This document shows positions 1 through 7,405 of a stretch of 64,000 nucleotides of DNA, in pieces. The first letter of the stretch is position 1. The number at the start of each line of letters is the position of its first letter. A program made the position numbers and the translations under genes. The stretch spans positions 2,703,001 through 2,767,000 of the forward strand of contig NZ_AP017367.1 of the NCBI RefSeq assembly GCF_001548395.1, written 5' to 3'. The notes under the pieces were generated by a model that saw only the letters and a program-made list of their open reading frames with translations, ran no database searches and was not told the DNA's origin. The DNA comes from Leptolyngbya sp. O-77 (GTDB taxonomy: Bacteria; Cyanobacteriota; Cyanobacteriia; Elainellales; Elainellaceae).

Positions 1-758
1 TCAACGGCGCACTGGCCAGCCGCGCCACGCTAACCCGCTATCGGCACAATGACCACGAGCATCTGGAATCGCTGCTGCGACAGGCGGTGAATCAGCGCTA
101 CAGTCGTGTCGTGATCGTGTCGGAAACGGTGTTCAGCATGGATGGTGATCGCGCGGATGTCGATCGGCTTGTTCACCTGGCGCAGACCTACGGCGCGATT
201 TTGTATCTGGACGAGGCCCACGCGATCGGGGTGCTAGGCACGGGGGGAATGGGGTTGGCGATGGGCAATCGTGGTGTGGATCTGGCGATGGGCACGCTGG
301 GCAAAGCCTTTGGTGCGTTTGGTGCGTTCCTGGTTTGCTCGGCGCGACTGCGGGACTATTTGATCAACGCTTGCCCCGGCTTTATTTACACCACAGCGCT
401 TCCCCCCAGTGTGATTGGGGCGATCGCCGCTGCGCTGGAACTGATGCCCAGTCTGGAGGGCGATCGCCAGCGGTTGACCCGTCACGCAGAGACGTTGCGA
501 ACCCAGCTTCGGGCGGCAGGATTCGACACTGGGTCATCCTCCACGCACATTATTCCTATCATGCTGGGCGAGGCGGAACGGGCGCTGTACCTAGCTCAAT
601 GGCTAGAATCTCAGGGCATCCTTGCCGCGGCCATCCGCCCACCGACGGTTCCCCAAGGCACGGCGCGGCTGCGGCTCGCACTCTCTAGCCAGCACACCAG
701 CCAGCATTTAGGATCATTAATTGGCGCGTTGAGGAACGGGCATGAGCAGCGGCATTGA
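1..758 (+). CDS. bioF: 8-amino-7-oxononanoate synthase, 5' end outside window
   Basis: BioF is a PLP enzyme that condenses pimeloyl-ACP with L-alanine, the first step in building the biotin rings. The reading frame is open from base 3, so the start lies upstream. The visible part contains the cofactor region LDEAHAIG and the PLP-lysine segment GTLGKAFGAFG, followed by the small C-terminal domain. The stop codon overlaps the start of the next gene by 17 bases, which indicates translational coupling. The closest alternative would be another alpha-oxoamine synthase such as KBL or HemA, but the biotin neighbours settle the call. Confidence 0.93.
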   Translation, partial: NGALASRATLTRYRHNDHEHLESLLRQAVNQRYSRVVIVSETVFSMDGDRADVDRLVHLAQTYGAILYLDEAHAIGVLGTGGMGLAMGNRGVDLAMGTLGKAFGAFGAFLVCSARLRDYLINACPGFIYTTALPPSVIGAIAAALELMPSLEGDRQRLTRHAETLRTQLRAAGFDTGSSSTHIIPIMLGEAERALYLAQWLESQGILAAAIRPPTVPQGTARLRLALSSQHTSQHLGSLIGALRNGHEQRH

Positions 759-1461
759 GGCGATTGCCTATCACGGCTGGGGGTTTGACGCAGACCTGTG
801 GCAGCTGTGGGCGGCGGCGTTGAAAACTGCGGGCGTTGAGGTGCAACTATTCGACCGGGGCTATTTTGGCTTGCCCAATCAGCCCGGTTTTAGCCAACAG
901 CCTTCCCGTAAAGTGATTCTGGCTCATTCCTATGGGCTTCATCTCTGTCCAGTAGAGCAGATGCATCAGGCCGATCTAGTGCTGGTCTTCAGCGGATTTT
1001 CGTCGTTTCATCCGCTGTCGGGGCGATCGCGCGATCGCTCAAAAAGCATTCTCCAAATCATGATTCAGCAGTTTGAAAAAACACCGAGCCTAGTCTTGCA
1101 AAACTTCTACAAAAAGTGTTTCTCACCTGTCGAGGTTGATCCAGCCTGGCGTGAACCTTCTGAAAGTTTTCGGGTTCGCGAAAATCGGCTCAATTCTGCC
1201 CTCTTGCTGCAAGATTTACAACTGTTAGATGAGTCGATTCAGAATCTCGACCACTTGCCGCAAACGGCTCATGCCATTGCCTTTCATGGTCAGAGCGATC
1301 GCATTGTTCCATTTCCAGATACCCCTGAGCAAGCCACGCATCTGCTGGCGAGGGCTGAGTTTATCTCGATTCCCGATGCTGGACATCTACTGCATTTGAC
1401 GCATTTTGAGCGCTGCTGGGAACGGGCGATCGCCGCTATTCATTCTCTACCTCCCGCATGA
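742..1461 (+). CDS. BioH-like alpha/beta hydrolase of the biotin operon
   Basis: A 239-residue alpha/beta hydrolase. The N-terminus HGWGFDADLW resembles the start of BioH. AHSYG holds the probable nucleophile Ser, SDRIVP the acid region and AGHLLHLTHF the catalytic His. By position between bioF and bioC it should cleave the methyl ester of pimeloyl-ACP after BioC-primed chain elongation, releasing the substrate of BioF. It overlaps bioF upstream and bioC by 4 bases downstream. Whether it belongs to the BioH, BioG or a cyanobacterial esterase family cannot be decided by eye, so no symbol is given. The function is inferred from fold and context. Confidence 0.8.
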   Translation: MSSGIEAIAYHGWGFDADLWQLWAAALKTAGVEVQLFDRGYFGLPNQPGFSQQPSRKVILAHSYGLHLCPVEQMHQADLVLVFSGFSSFHPLSGRSRDRSKSILQIMIQQFEKTPSLVLQNFYKKCFSPVEVDPAWREPSESFRVRENRLNSALLLQDLQLLDESIQNLDHLPQTAHAIAFHGQSDRIVPFPDTPEQATHLLARAEFISIPDAGHLLHLTHFERCWERAIAAIHSLPPA

Positions 1462-2288
1462 TTTTAGAAAACGGCGCTAATGCTTTGGAGAGAACCCATG
1501 CAAAATGTCGAATTGAGGAAGCCTTTGGACAAGCTGCAACGCAATATGATCAGGGCAGCTTTGGTGCAAAAAAAAATGCGCGGGCCCGGTTACTAGAGGA
1601 ACTCGATCGGGTGTGCCCTGAACTGCCCTCTGGAAAAGTGATTGAGATTGGCTGCGGTACGGGTTTTGTGACTCAAGGATTAGTAAAGAAGATGGGCGAT
1701 CGCCCTCTGGAAATCACTGACTTATCCCAGTCAATGCTCGCCGTTTGCCAGCAGCAAGTTTCTCAGACCAGCCATTCTTCTGAAATGACCTTCAGAACCC
1801 TTGACGGTGAACTTTGGCAACCCATTTCTAGGAGCTATGCGTTGATTATTAGCAGCTTCGTTGTGCAGTGGTTTGAGCAGCTTGAGCCTGCGCTAGATCG
1901 CTGGATTTCTGCTCTCAAACCGGGCGGCAAAATTCTCATCTCGTTCCCAACCTGTCACAGTTTTCCAGAGTGGAAAGCAGCCTGTCGAAGCCTGGACTTG
2001 TCCTTTACCGGAAATCTCCTGCCTGATCCAGGGGCGATCGCCCAATTCCTCGCATCTCGGCCTGTTCAAACTCAATACTGGCAACAATCCATCGGCATTT
2101 CCTTCGCGTCTTCACGTGACTTCTTCCGCAGCTTAAAGCAAATTGGTGCGGGAACTAGCCTTTCCAAAACCAGGCTTTCCATTTCAGACTTTAAACAGTT
2201 GGTTGGCGCACTCGATGAATTTGCAAGTCTTTCCGAAGGGATTCACTATGACGTAGCCTATTTCACTATTTCTCGCAATAAAATTTAA
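1458..2288 (+). CDS. bioC: malonyl-ACP O-methyltransferase
   Basis: BioC methylates the free carboxyl of malonyl-ACP so that fatty acid synthesis can extend it to pimeloyl-ACP methyl ester. The 276-residue product has the class I SAM-binding motif VIEIGCGTGFVT near residue 63, then the acidic TDLSQSML segment and the post-motif LKPGGKILISFP. It starts with an ATGA-type overlap with the hydrolase that should remove this methyl group, so the blocking and deblocking enzymes are made from adjacent coupled genes. The length is close to that of other BioC proteins. Confidence 0.9.
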   Translation: MILENGANALERTHAKCRIEEAFGQAATQYDQGSFGAKKNARARLLEELDRVCPELPSGKVIEIGCGTGFVTQGLVKKMGDRPLEITDLSQSMLAVCQQQVSQTSHSSEMTFRTLDGELWQPISRSYALIISSFVVQWFEQLEPALDRWISALKPGGKILISFPTCHSFPEWKAACRSLDLSFTGNLLPDPGAIAQFLASRPVQTQYWQQSIGISFASSRDFFRSLKQIGAGTSLSKTRLSISDFKQLVGALDEFASLSEGIHYDVAYFTISRNKI

Positions 2289-2294
2289 CCAAAG

Positions 2295-2936
2295 ATGCCG
2301 ATTCACTCGTTCATGTTTCCAGAAAAATTCTTCATTACAGGAACCGATACTAACGTAGGAAAAACGGTCGTCTCTGCCTTGCTAACCCTTGGGCTGAATG
2401 CGTCCTATTGGAAGCCGATTCAGTCGGGGCTTGATCCGATCAGCGATACGGATTACGTGCGGAAAGTCACTGGTTTAGATGACTCCCATTTCCTGCCAGA
2501 AAGGTTCACGTTAACGCAGCCCCTCTCTCCCCATGCCGCCGCTGAGATTGATGGTGTTCAGATCCATCTTTCCGATTTTCAGCTACCCTCTCAACTGCCA
2601 TATAAACCTCTCATTATTGAAGGAGCAGGCGGGCTAATGGTGCCGCTCAATGAAGAGGATTTTGTGATTGATTTAATCCGACAGTTTCAGCTTCCGGTTT
2701 GTCTCGTGACTCGCAGCACGTTGGGCACGATTAACCATACCCTGCTGTCGCTGTCTCAACTGCGGCGGATGGAAATTCCGATTTTGGGTGTGATTGTGAA
2801 CGGCCCCAAAAATGAGGGAAATCGAGCAGCGATCGCCCACTACGGCAACGTGCCCATTCTTGCAGAACTGGAGCCATTAGCCGAAGTCAATCCCGCTACA
2901 CTCAAGCAAGTATTTGATCAGCTTTTCCGAGCTTAA
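2295..2936 (+). CDS. bioD: dethiobiotin synthetase
   Basis: BioD closes the ureido ring of dethiobiotin from diaminopelargonate, CO2 and ATP. The P-loop GTDTNVGKT lies at residues 16-24, and IEGAGGLMVPL is the second family signature. The 213-residue length is normal. It starts 6 bases after bioC. An alternative ATG at 2313 would remove six residues, and the P-loop is kept either way. Confidence 0.92.
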   Translation: MPIHSFMFPEKFFITGTDTNVGKTVVSALLTLGLNASYWKPIQSGLDPISDTDYVRKVTGLDDSHFLPERFTLTQPLSPHAAAEIDGVQIHLSDFQLPSQLPYKPLIIEGAGGLMVPLNEEDFVIDLIRQFQLPVCLVTRSTLGTINHTLLSLSQLRRMEIPILGVIVNGPKNEGNRAAIAHYGNVPILAELEPLAEVNPATLKQVFDQLFRA

Positions 2937-2952
2937 ATACCTTCTTAAAACC

Positions 2953-4248
2953 ATGCATCCTCACATTTGGTATCCATTCACCCAAGCGAAAGTGGCGCTT
3001 GAACCTCTAAAAGTAAAATCTGCTCAAGGCGTTTGGCTGGAGTTAGAAACTGGGCACAAAATGATTGACTGCATCTCCAGCTGGTGGGTCAACACTTACG
3101 GACATTGCCATCCCAAAATTGCTGAGGCAATCTATCAGCAGGCGCAGCAGCTCGAGCAAGTCATTTTTGCTGGATTTACCCATGACCCCGCAGAGCAACT
3201 GGCGGAGAAACTAGTCGAAAAGCTGGGCGCTCCGTTTAATCGGGTCTTCTTTTCTGACAATGGCTCAACGGCGGTCGAAGTCGGGCTAAAGATAGCGTAT
3301 CAATACTGGGTGAATCAGGGGCAGGCAAGAAGCACATTTCTAGCATTTGACGGAGCCTATCATGGGGACACCTTTGGCGCGATGTCAGTGGGTGCGCGTT
3401 CCTTATTTTCGGCGGTATTTTCCAACTTGCTATTTAACGTGGAGTTTGTTCCATTTCCCTCAACCCATTGGGGCGATCGCACGGCTGAAGAAACAGAAGC
3501 AAAGGTTCTTTCAATCCTTGAGAAAGTGCTAGATGAACGGGGCGATCGCATCGCAGGAATAATTATTGAACCGCTAGTGCAGGGGGCGGGTGGAATGCGG
3601 ATGTGTAGACCCCAGTTCTTGCAGAAGCTGAGGGCGATCGCCCAGTCTTTTAACACGCTGCTGATTTTTGATGAAGTGATGACGGGCTTTGGGCGCACGG
3701 GGGACTGGTTTGCCTGTCATAAAGCAGGCGTTTCGCCTGATATTCTCTGCCTTTCTAAAGGAATTACGGGCGGCTTTTTGCCGTTTGCTGTAACAGTCTG
3801 CTCAGAAGAAATTTACCACGCATTCTATGATGACGAGCCGCTGAAAACGCTGTATCACGGACATAGCTATACAGCCAACCCGCTGGGCTGTGCGGCGGCG
3901 CTGGCAGGGCTAGAGCTAATGACTGAATATGAGCCACAGTTTCGCAGTATGGAAGCAAAACATTATGCACAGTTGGCTCAGTTGAAAGACCATCCTGCTG
4001 TTGAAAAATTGCGCGTTACGGGTACGATTGCAGCGATGGATCTGGTGACCCAAGAACGATCGGGATACCTCAACACAATTTCGCTGGAAATTCGTCAGCG
4101 GGCGATCGCCAAAGGTCTTCTGCTACGTCCACTTGGAAACGTTCTGTATATTTTGCCGCCCTACTGTATCCGTGACGCAGAGTTGTCCCAAATCTATCAG
4201 GGAATTGAAGAAATCTTGACGGATTTGTCCAAAGATTTTCTAATTTGA
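2953..4248 (+). CDS. bioA: adenosylmethionine-8-amino-7-oxononanoate aminotransferase
   Basis: BioA is a PLP class III aminotransferase that uses S-adenosylmethionine as amino donor to make 7,8-diaminopelargonate. Visible are SSWWVNTYGH near residue 42 (the Trp pair typical of BioA), the Asp of IFDEVMTGFG near 240 and the PLP Lys269 in LSKGITGGF. I chose the ATG at 2953 (431 aa). The frame is also open from a TTG at 2914, but that would overlap bioD. Many cyanobacteria are reported to replace BioA with BioU or another enzyme, so a classical BioA is worth noting. A small hairpin (4254-4267, CCTGA/TCAGG) follows the stop. Confidence 0.92.
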   Translation: MHPHIWYPFTQAKVALEPLKVKSAQGVWLELETGHKMIDCISSWWVNTYGHCHPKIAEAIYQQAQQLEQVIFAGFTHDPAEQLAEKLVEKLGAPFNRVFFSDNGSTAVEVGLKIAYQYWVNQGQARSTFLAFDGAYHGDTFGAMSVGARSLFSAVFSNLLFNVEFVPFPSTHWGDRTAEETEAKVLSILEKVLDERGDRIAGIIIEPLVQGAGGMRMCRPQFLQKLRAIAQSFNTLLIFDEVMTGFGRTGDWFACHKAGVSPDILCLSKGITGGFLPFAVTVCSEEIYHAFYDDEPLKTLYHGHSYTANPLGCAAALAGLELMTEYEPQFRSMEAKHYAQLAQLKDHPAVEKLRVTGTIAAMDLVTQERSGYLNTISLEIRQRAIAKGLLLRPLGNVLYILPPYCIRDAELSQIYQGIEEILTDLSKDFLI

Positions 4249-4362
4249 AGTCACCTGAAGATTCAGGCTTCACGCCCAATTTTCAGCACCCACAATTAGA
4301 TTCCTGAAAACTTCTACCCGCCAGAGAGTCACCCGCTAGGGATATGATGAGAACCTGCCCTG

Positions 4363-5385
4363 ATGTTTGCATCAAGACCTATGGTTGCGTCTTCTATTCC
4401 TGCACTGCGCTACGACTGGACGGCTGAAGAAGTCCTCGATTTGCTGCAACAGCCACTCATGGATCTGGTGCATCGCGCCCAAACGATTCACCGCCAGTTC
4501 AATCCCCCGAACCAGATTCAATTGGCGACACTGCTGAGCGTGAAGACGGGCGGATGTTCGGAAGACTGCGCCTACTGCCCACAATCGGCCCATTACCGCA
4601 CCACCGTTGAACCACAGCCAATTCACCCGGTAGAAGTAGTGCTGGCGGCGGCCGAACGGGCAAAGGCGGCGGGTGCGTCGCGCTTTTGTATGGGCTGGGC
4701 GTGGCGTGAAATCCGGGATGGCAAAGCGTTTGATCAAATGCTGGAGATGGTGCGGGGCGTGCGATCGCTCGGCATGGAGGCCTGCGTGACAGCGGGAATG
4801 CTGACCGACACCCAGGCGGAAAAGCTGGCTGCGGCGGGGCTGACTGCCTATAACCACAACCTCGACACCAGCCCCGAATTTTATGGGCAGATCATCACCA
4901 CGCGCACCTATGGCGATCGCCTGCAAACGCTGGAACGGGTTCGGCAGGCGGGCATTTCCGTCTGCTGCGGCGGCATCATCGGCATGGGCGAGGGGCTGAG
5001 CGATCGCGCCCGGATGCTGAGTATCTTGGCCAGCCTGAATCCGCATCCCGAAAGCGTACCCATCAACGCGCTGGTGGCTGTGGCGGGCACGGCGCTAGAA
5101 GCTCAACCGCCCATCGACCCGCTGGAACTGGTGCGGATGTGCGCCGCTGCCCGTATCGCCATGCCTAGGGCAAGGGTGCGCCTTAGTGCGGGACGCAGCC
5201 AACTGAGCCGCGAAGCACAGGTTCTATGCTTTTTGGCGGGGGCAAACTCGATATTTTATGGCGATACGCTGCTGACGACGGGCAATCCTGCAGAAGAGCG
5301 CGATCGCCAGCTGCTGGCCGACATTGGCGCAGAGCCGCTGGTATCTTGCCTAGAAACCACCCCAAAAAATAGCGTGAAAAAATAG
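4363..5385 (+). CDS. bioB: biotin synthase (radical SAM)
   Basis: BioB inserts sulfur into dethiobiotin, using a 4Fe-4S/SAM radical centre and an auxiliary 2Fe-2S cluster. The CxxxCxxC motif is C65-C69-C72 (GGCSEDCAYCPQS). YNHNLDTSPEFY and the C-terminal RLSAGR segment are also family signatures. The product is 340 residues. A 114-base gap separates it from bioA, so it may have its own promoter. Starts at 4363 and 4381 are both ATG. The end of the gene lies inside a hairpin that appears to terminate the convergent M23 gene. Confidence 0.95.
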   Translation: MFASRPMVASSIPALRYDWTAEEVLDLLQQPLMDLVHRAQTIHRQFNPPNQIQLATLLSVKTGGCSEDCAYCPQSAHYRTTVEPQPIHPVEVVLAAAERAKAAGASRFCMGWAWREIRDGKAFDQMLEMVRGVRSLGMEACVTAGMLTDTQAEKLAAAGLTAYNHNLDTSPEFYGQIITTRTYGDRLQTLERVRQAGISVCCGGIIGMGEGLSDRARMLSILASLNPHPESVPINALVAVAGTALEAQPPIDPLELVRMCAAARIAMPRARVRLSAGRSQLSREAQVLCFLAGANSIFYGDTLLTTGNPAEERDRQLLADIGAEPLVSCLETTPKNSVKK

Positions 5386-5409
5386 CGCGGGCAAGAAGCC
5401 TACGCTATT
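5377..5409 (-). terminator. intrinsic terminator of the M23 peptidase gene
   Basis: AATAGCG (5381-5387) pairs perfectly with CGCTATT (5403-5409). An inner GGC/GCC pair surrounds a 5-base loop. Read on the minus strand the hairpin is followed by a T run, as expected downstream of the leftward gene ending at 5445. It overlaps the last codons of bioB. Confidence 0.6.
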
Positions 5410-5444
5410 GAAGAATTCAGAAGAGTTTCAACTGTAGCGGCTGC

Positions 5445-6398
5445 CTACTCTTCCATTTCTTCCATGCGGGCAATTTGCGTAGGCATTTGCGGTAGCCCCT
5501 GGGCAGTTTGCTGACCGCTGTACATGGCTCGCAGCACTAGTGCCGGGTCTACCCAGTTGCTGTCATACTTCAAACCCCAGTGCAGGTGGGGCCCGGTGGT
5601 GCGACCCGTCATGCCGACGCGACCTACTCGCTGGCCGGCGTAAACCGTCTGCCCCTCGTAAATTTGGATGCCGCCTGCGCGATCGAGCATAGAGCGGCGA
5701 CCCCCTGTGCGATCGACCCGCCCCTCCATGTGGCAGTAAATGCTGAGCCAGCGTCCGGCCTCCACCACGACTGAAGTGCCGCAGTTCGAGTCATCCGTCA
5801 CTTCGACCACCACGCCTGTCGTCCAGGTGCGGATGTAGCTGCCCTGGGGTGCGGCCATATCCAGACCATAGTGAAACTCGTTGTAGTTGTAGCCTTCGAT
5901 GGAGCGACGATAGCCAAAGGGCGAGGTGTACGCCTGGAATTGCTCTAGCGGAAAGGAAACATTGCTCCACTCGTTGCGGGCGACCACCTGGGCAACGTCA
6001 ACTGAGGAAATGTTCTGAGCCTGAGCGCCAGGTTCGCCTACGCTGATCGCTGTGGGGTTGGCGCTGGGTCTCGTGGGCTGGATCGTTCCCGTAGCGTTGG
6101 GGTTGAGCGTTGGGGTTGAGGTCGTGGAAGCAGGCTGGGGCGATCGCCGCAGTCTGGGAAAAATTGACCGAGTTGAGTCCGCAGGAGCTAGGTCACGGGT
6201 AGAAGGGTCGGTCACTTGGGGCATGAAGCGGTCGGCAGGTACAGCACCGGGCGTAGTGCGGATTGCGTTCTGGGTTGCTAAGGCATTGAGAGAGCGAGCT
6301 TCGCTCATTTTTTGATGGGCTTCTACTACGACGAGCAGAGAGAGGGCAATGCCAGCAGTTAGCAGAAATTTTCCTAAGTTGTTTGAAACTTCTCTCAT
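5445..6398 (-). CDS. M23 (LytM-type) peptidoglycan DD-metallopeptidase
   Basis: A 317-residue exported protein. One hydrophobic N-terminal segment (about residues 9-25) is followed by a Pro/Thr/Ser-rich linker to about residue 140 and a C-terminal M23 domain. Zinc ligands are visible in FHYGLDMA (HxxxD) and PHLHWGL (HxH). Family members cleave peptide cross-links in the cell wall or act as regulators of wall hydrolases. Both metal motifs are complete, so activity is likely. The promoter region upstream contains a three-copy 16-bp repeat. Confidence 0.85.
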   Translation of the reverse strand: MREVSNNLGKFLLTAGIALSLLVVVEAHQKMSEARSLNALATQNAIRTTPGAVPADRFMPQVTDPSTRDLAPADSTRSIFPRLRRSPQPASTTSTPTLNPNATGTIQPTRPSANPTAISVGEPGAQAQNISSVDVAQVVARNEWSNVSFPLEQFQAYTSPFGYRRSIEGYNYNEFHYGLDMAAPQGSYIRTWTTGVVVEVTDDSNCGTSVVVEAGRWLSIYCHMEGRVDRTGGRRSMLDRAGGIQIYEGQTVYAGQRVGRVGMTGRTTGPHLHWGLKYDSNWVDPALVLRAMYSGQQTAQGLPQMPTQIARMEEMEE

Positions 6399-6712
6399 GA
6401 CGGAAATAGGTACAAGTCCAGTTCGGTTTCCTATGCCTTACAACCGCCAACATCGTACATCAGAATAAAACCGCTGAATTAAGAATTTTCTATCAAATCG
6501 TCATCCCCCATGTGGGTAATTGATGAAGACTGATAGGGTGAAAAATAGTTGTTTAGGAGGTTATTTGTTTAGGAGGTTATTTGTTTAGGAGGTTATTTGG
6601 GGCATTTGGCAACCTTCAGGATTCCCGGTTTGCACCTAAAACTGCACATTCTTGAAATAAAGAACGAATGTCCGTTTAAAGAACTAATTCAATTGTACTA
6701 TATAAAGTTCAA
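6399..6712. other. intergenic region upstream of the M23 gene
   Basis: No gene is seen in these 314 bases. The stretch is AT-rich and holds a tandem repeat (6551-6598). It must contain the M23 promoter and the 3' region of the leftward M15-like gene. Confidence 0.6.
6551..6598. repeat. 16-bp tandem repeat, three perfect copies
   Basis: The unit gtttaggaggttattt is repeated exactly three times with no spacer. Each copy carries an AGGAGG core. It lies about 150 bases upstream of the M23 start codon, on the upstream side of that leftward gene. Confidence 0.95.
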
Positions 6713-7336
6713 TCAAAGCGACTGCACGCCGAACTTTTGATCGGTTTCTGCGTCTTTCCTAGGCACTCCAACTTTTTCAAGTCCTTTCCTGGTAGGTACC
6801 CCACGAGCTGTAAATGTCCAGATATTCTGCCTGGGCTGAGGAGCGTAACTAATGTGAATGGGTCGATTGCCCCCATAGTAGTAGAGCGAGTCAAACGGCA
6901 ATCGCTGCTCTAGAATCCACTCCACAAGGTGATACGTGCTATCGCACAGACTATCAACACCGCTCTCCAACCCTACAATCCGAAAATCACAGGCAGCACC
7001 GAGGCGTGAGCAGTAATACTTGCCATTTCGGTTCTTTTCATGCGCCATGTGCTGATCTCGACTTGGATCAACCCGCCCGTTCTTAATCCCTGTTGCTGGG
7101 TCTTTCTGCGCCAGAAACCGCTTCAGATCCTTTGAACAAAAGCCATAGGTCAATTGAAACCGCTCCCTGCCAAAGTGAGCAATCACAGGGTCAAGAATAT
7201 GCTGGCACAGCGCCTCTAAAGCTGGGATGGTTTCTTCCAGGTTTTCGGGGTATGGGTCAATCTGATCCGCATACTTCTGGTAGGTTTGCGTGCAGGTGCA
7301 AAACTCCTCCAGTGTTAGGTATTGACCGATCTGCAT
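6713..7336 (-). CDS. M15-like (D-Ala-D-Ala peptidase fold) protein of unknown role
   Basis: A 207-residue soluble protein without a signal peptide. I do not recognise a named family, but the order His96 (SRDQHMAHE), Asp117 (AACDFRIVG), His161 (RPIHISY) with Trp140 between matches the SxHxxGxAxD...H zinc pattern of M15-type peptidases. A long helical N-terminal part (residues 1-60) and a Cys-rich middle are unusual for a wall enzyme. With no export signal it may act on a cytoplasmic substrate or be phage-derived. It lies just upstream of the wall peptidase gene in the same direction, but 314 bases separate them. Confidence 0.6.
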   Translation of the reverse strand: MQIGQYLTLEEFCTCTQTYQKYADQIDPYPENLEETIPALEALCQHILDPVIAHFGRERFQLTYGFCSKDLKRFLAQKDPATGIKNGRVDPSRDQHMAHEKNRNGKYYCSRLGAACDFRIVGLESGVDSLCDSTYHLVEWILEQRLPFDSLYYYGGNRPIHISYAPQPRQNIWTFTARGVPTRKGLEKVGVPRKDAETDQKFGVQSL

Positions 7337-7405
7337 CGTTCACCCTCTAAAACCATGCAAAGCCATGCTAAAGCTAGAGACCGCTAATGAGCTAATGAAC
7401 TGAGT

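Noticed and set aside
2914..2952. TTG-initiated extension of bioA
   Set aside because: It overlaps bioD by 23 bases, and an ATG at 2953 fits the BioA N-terminus.
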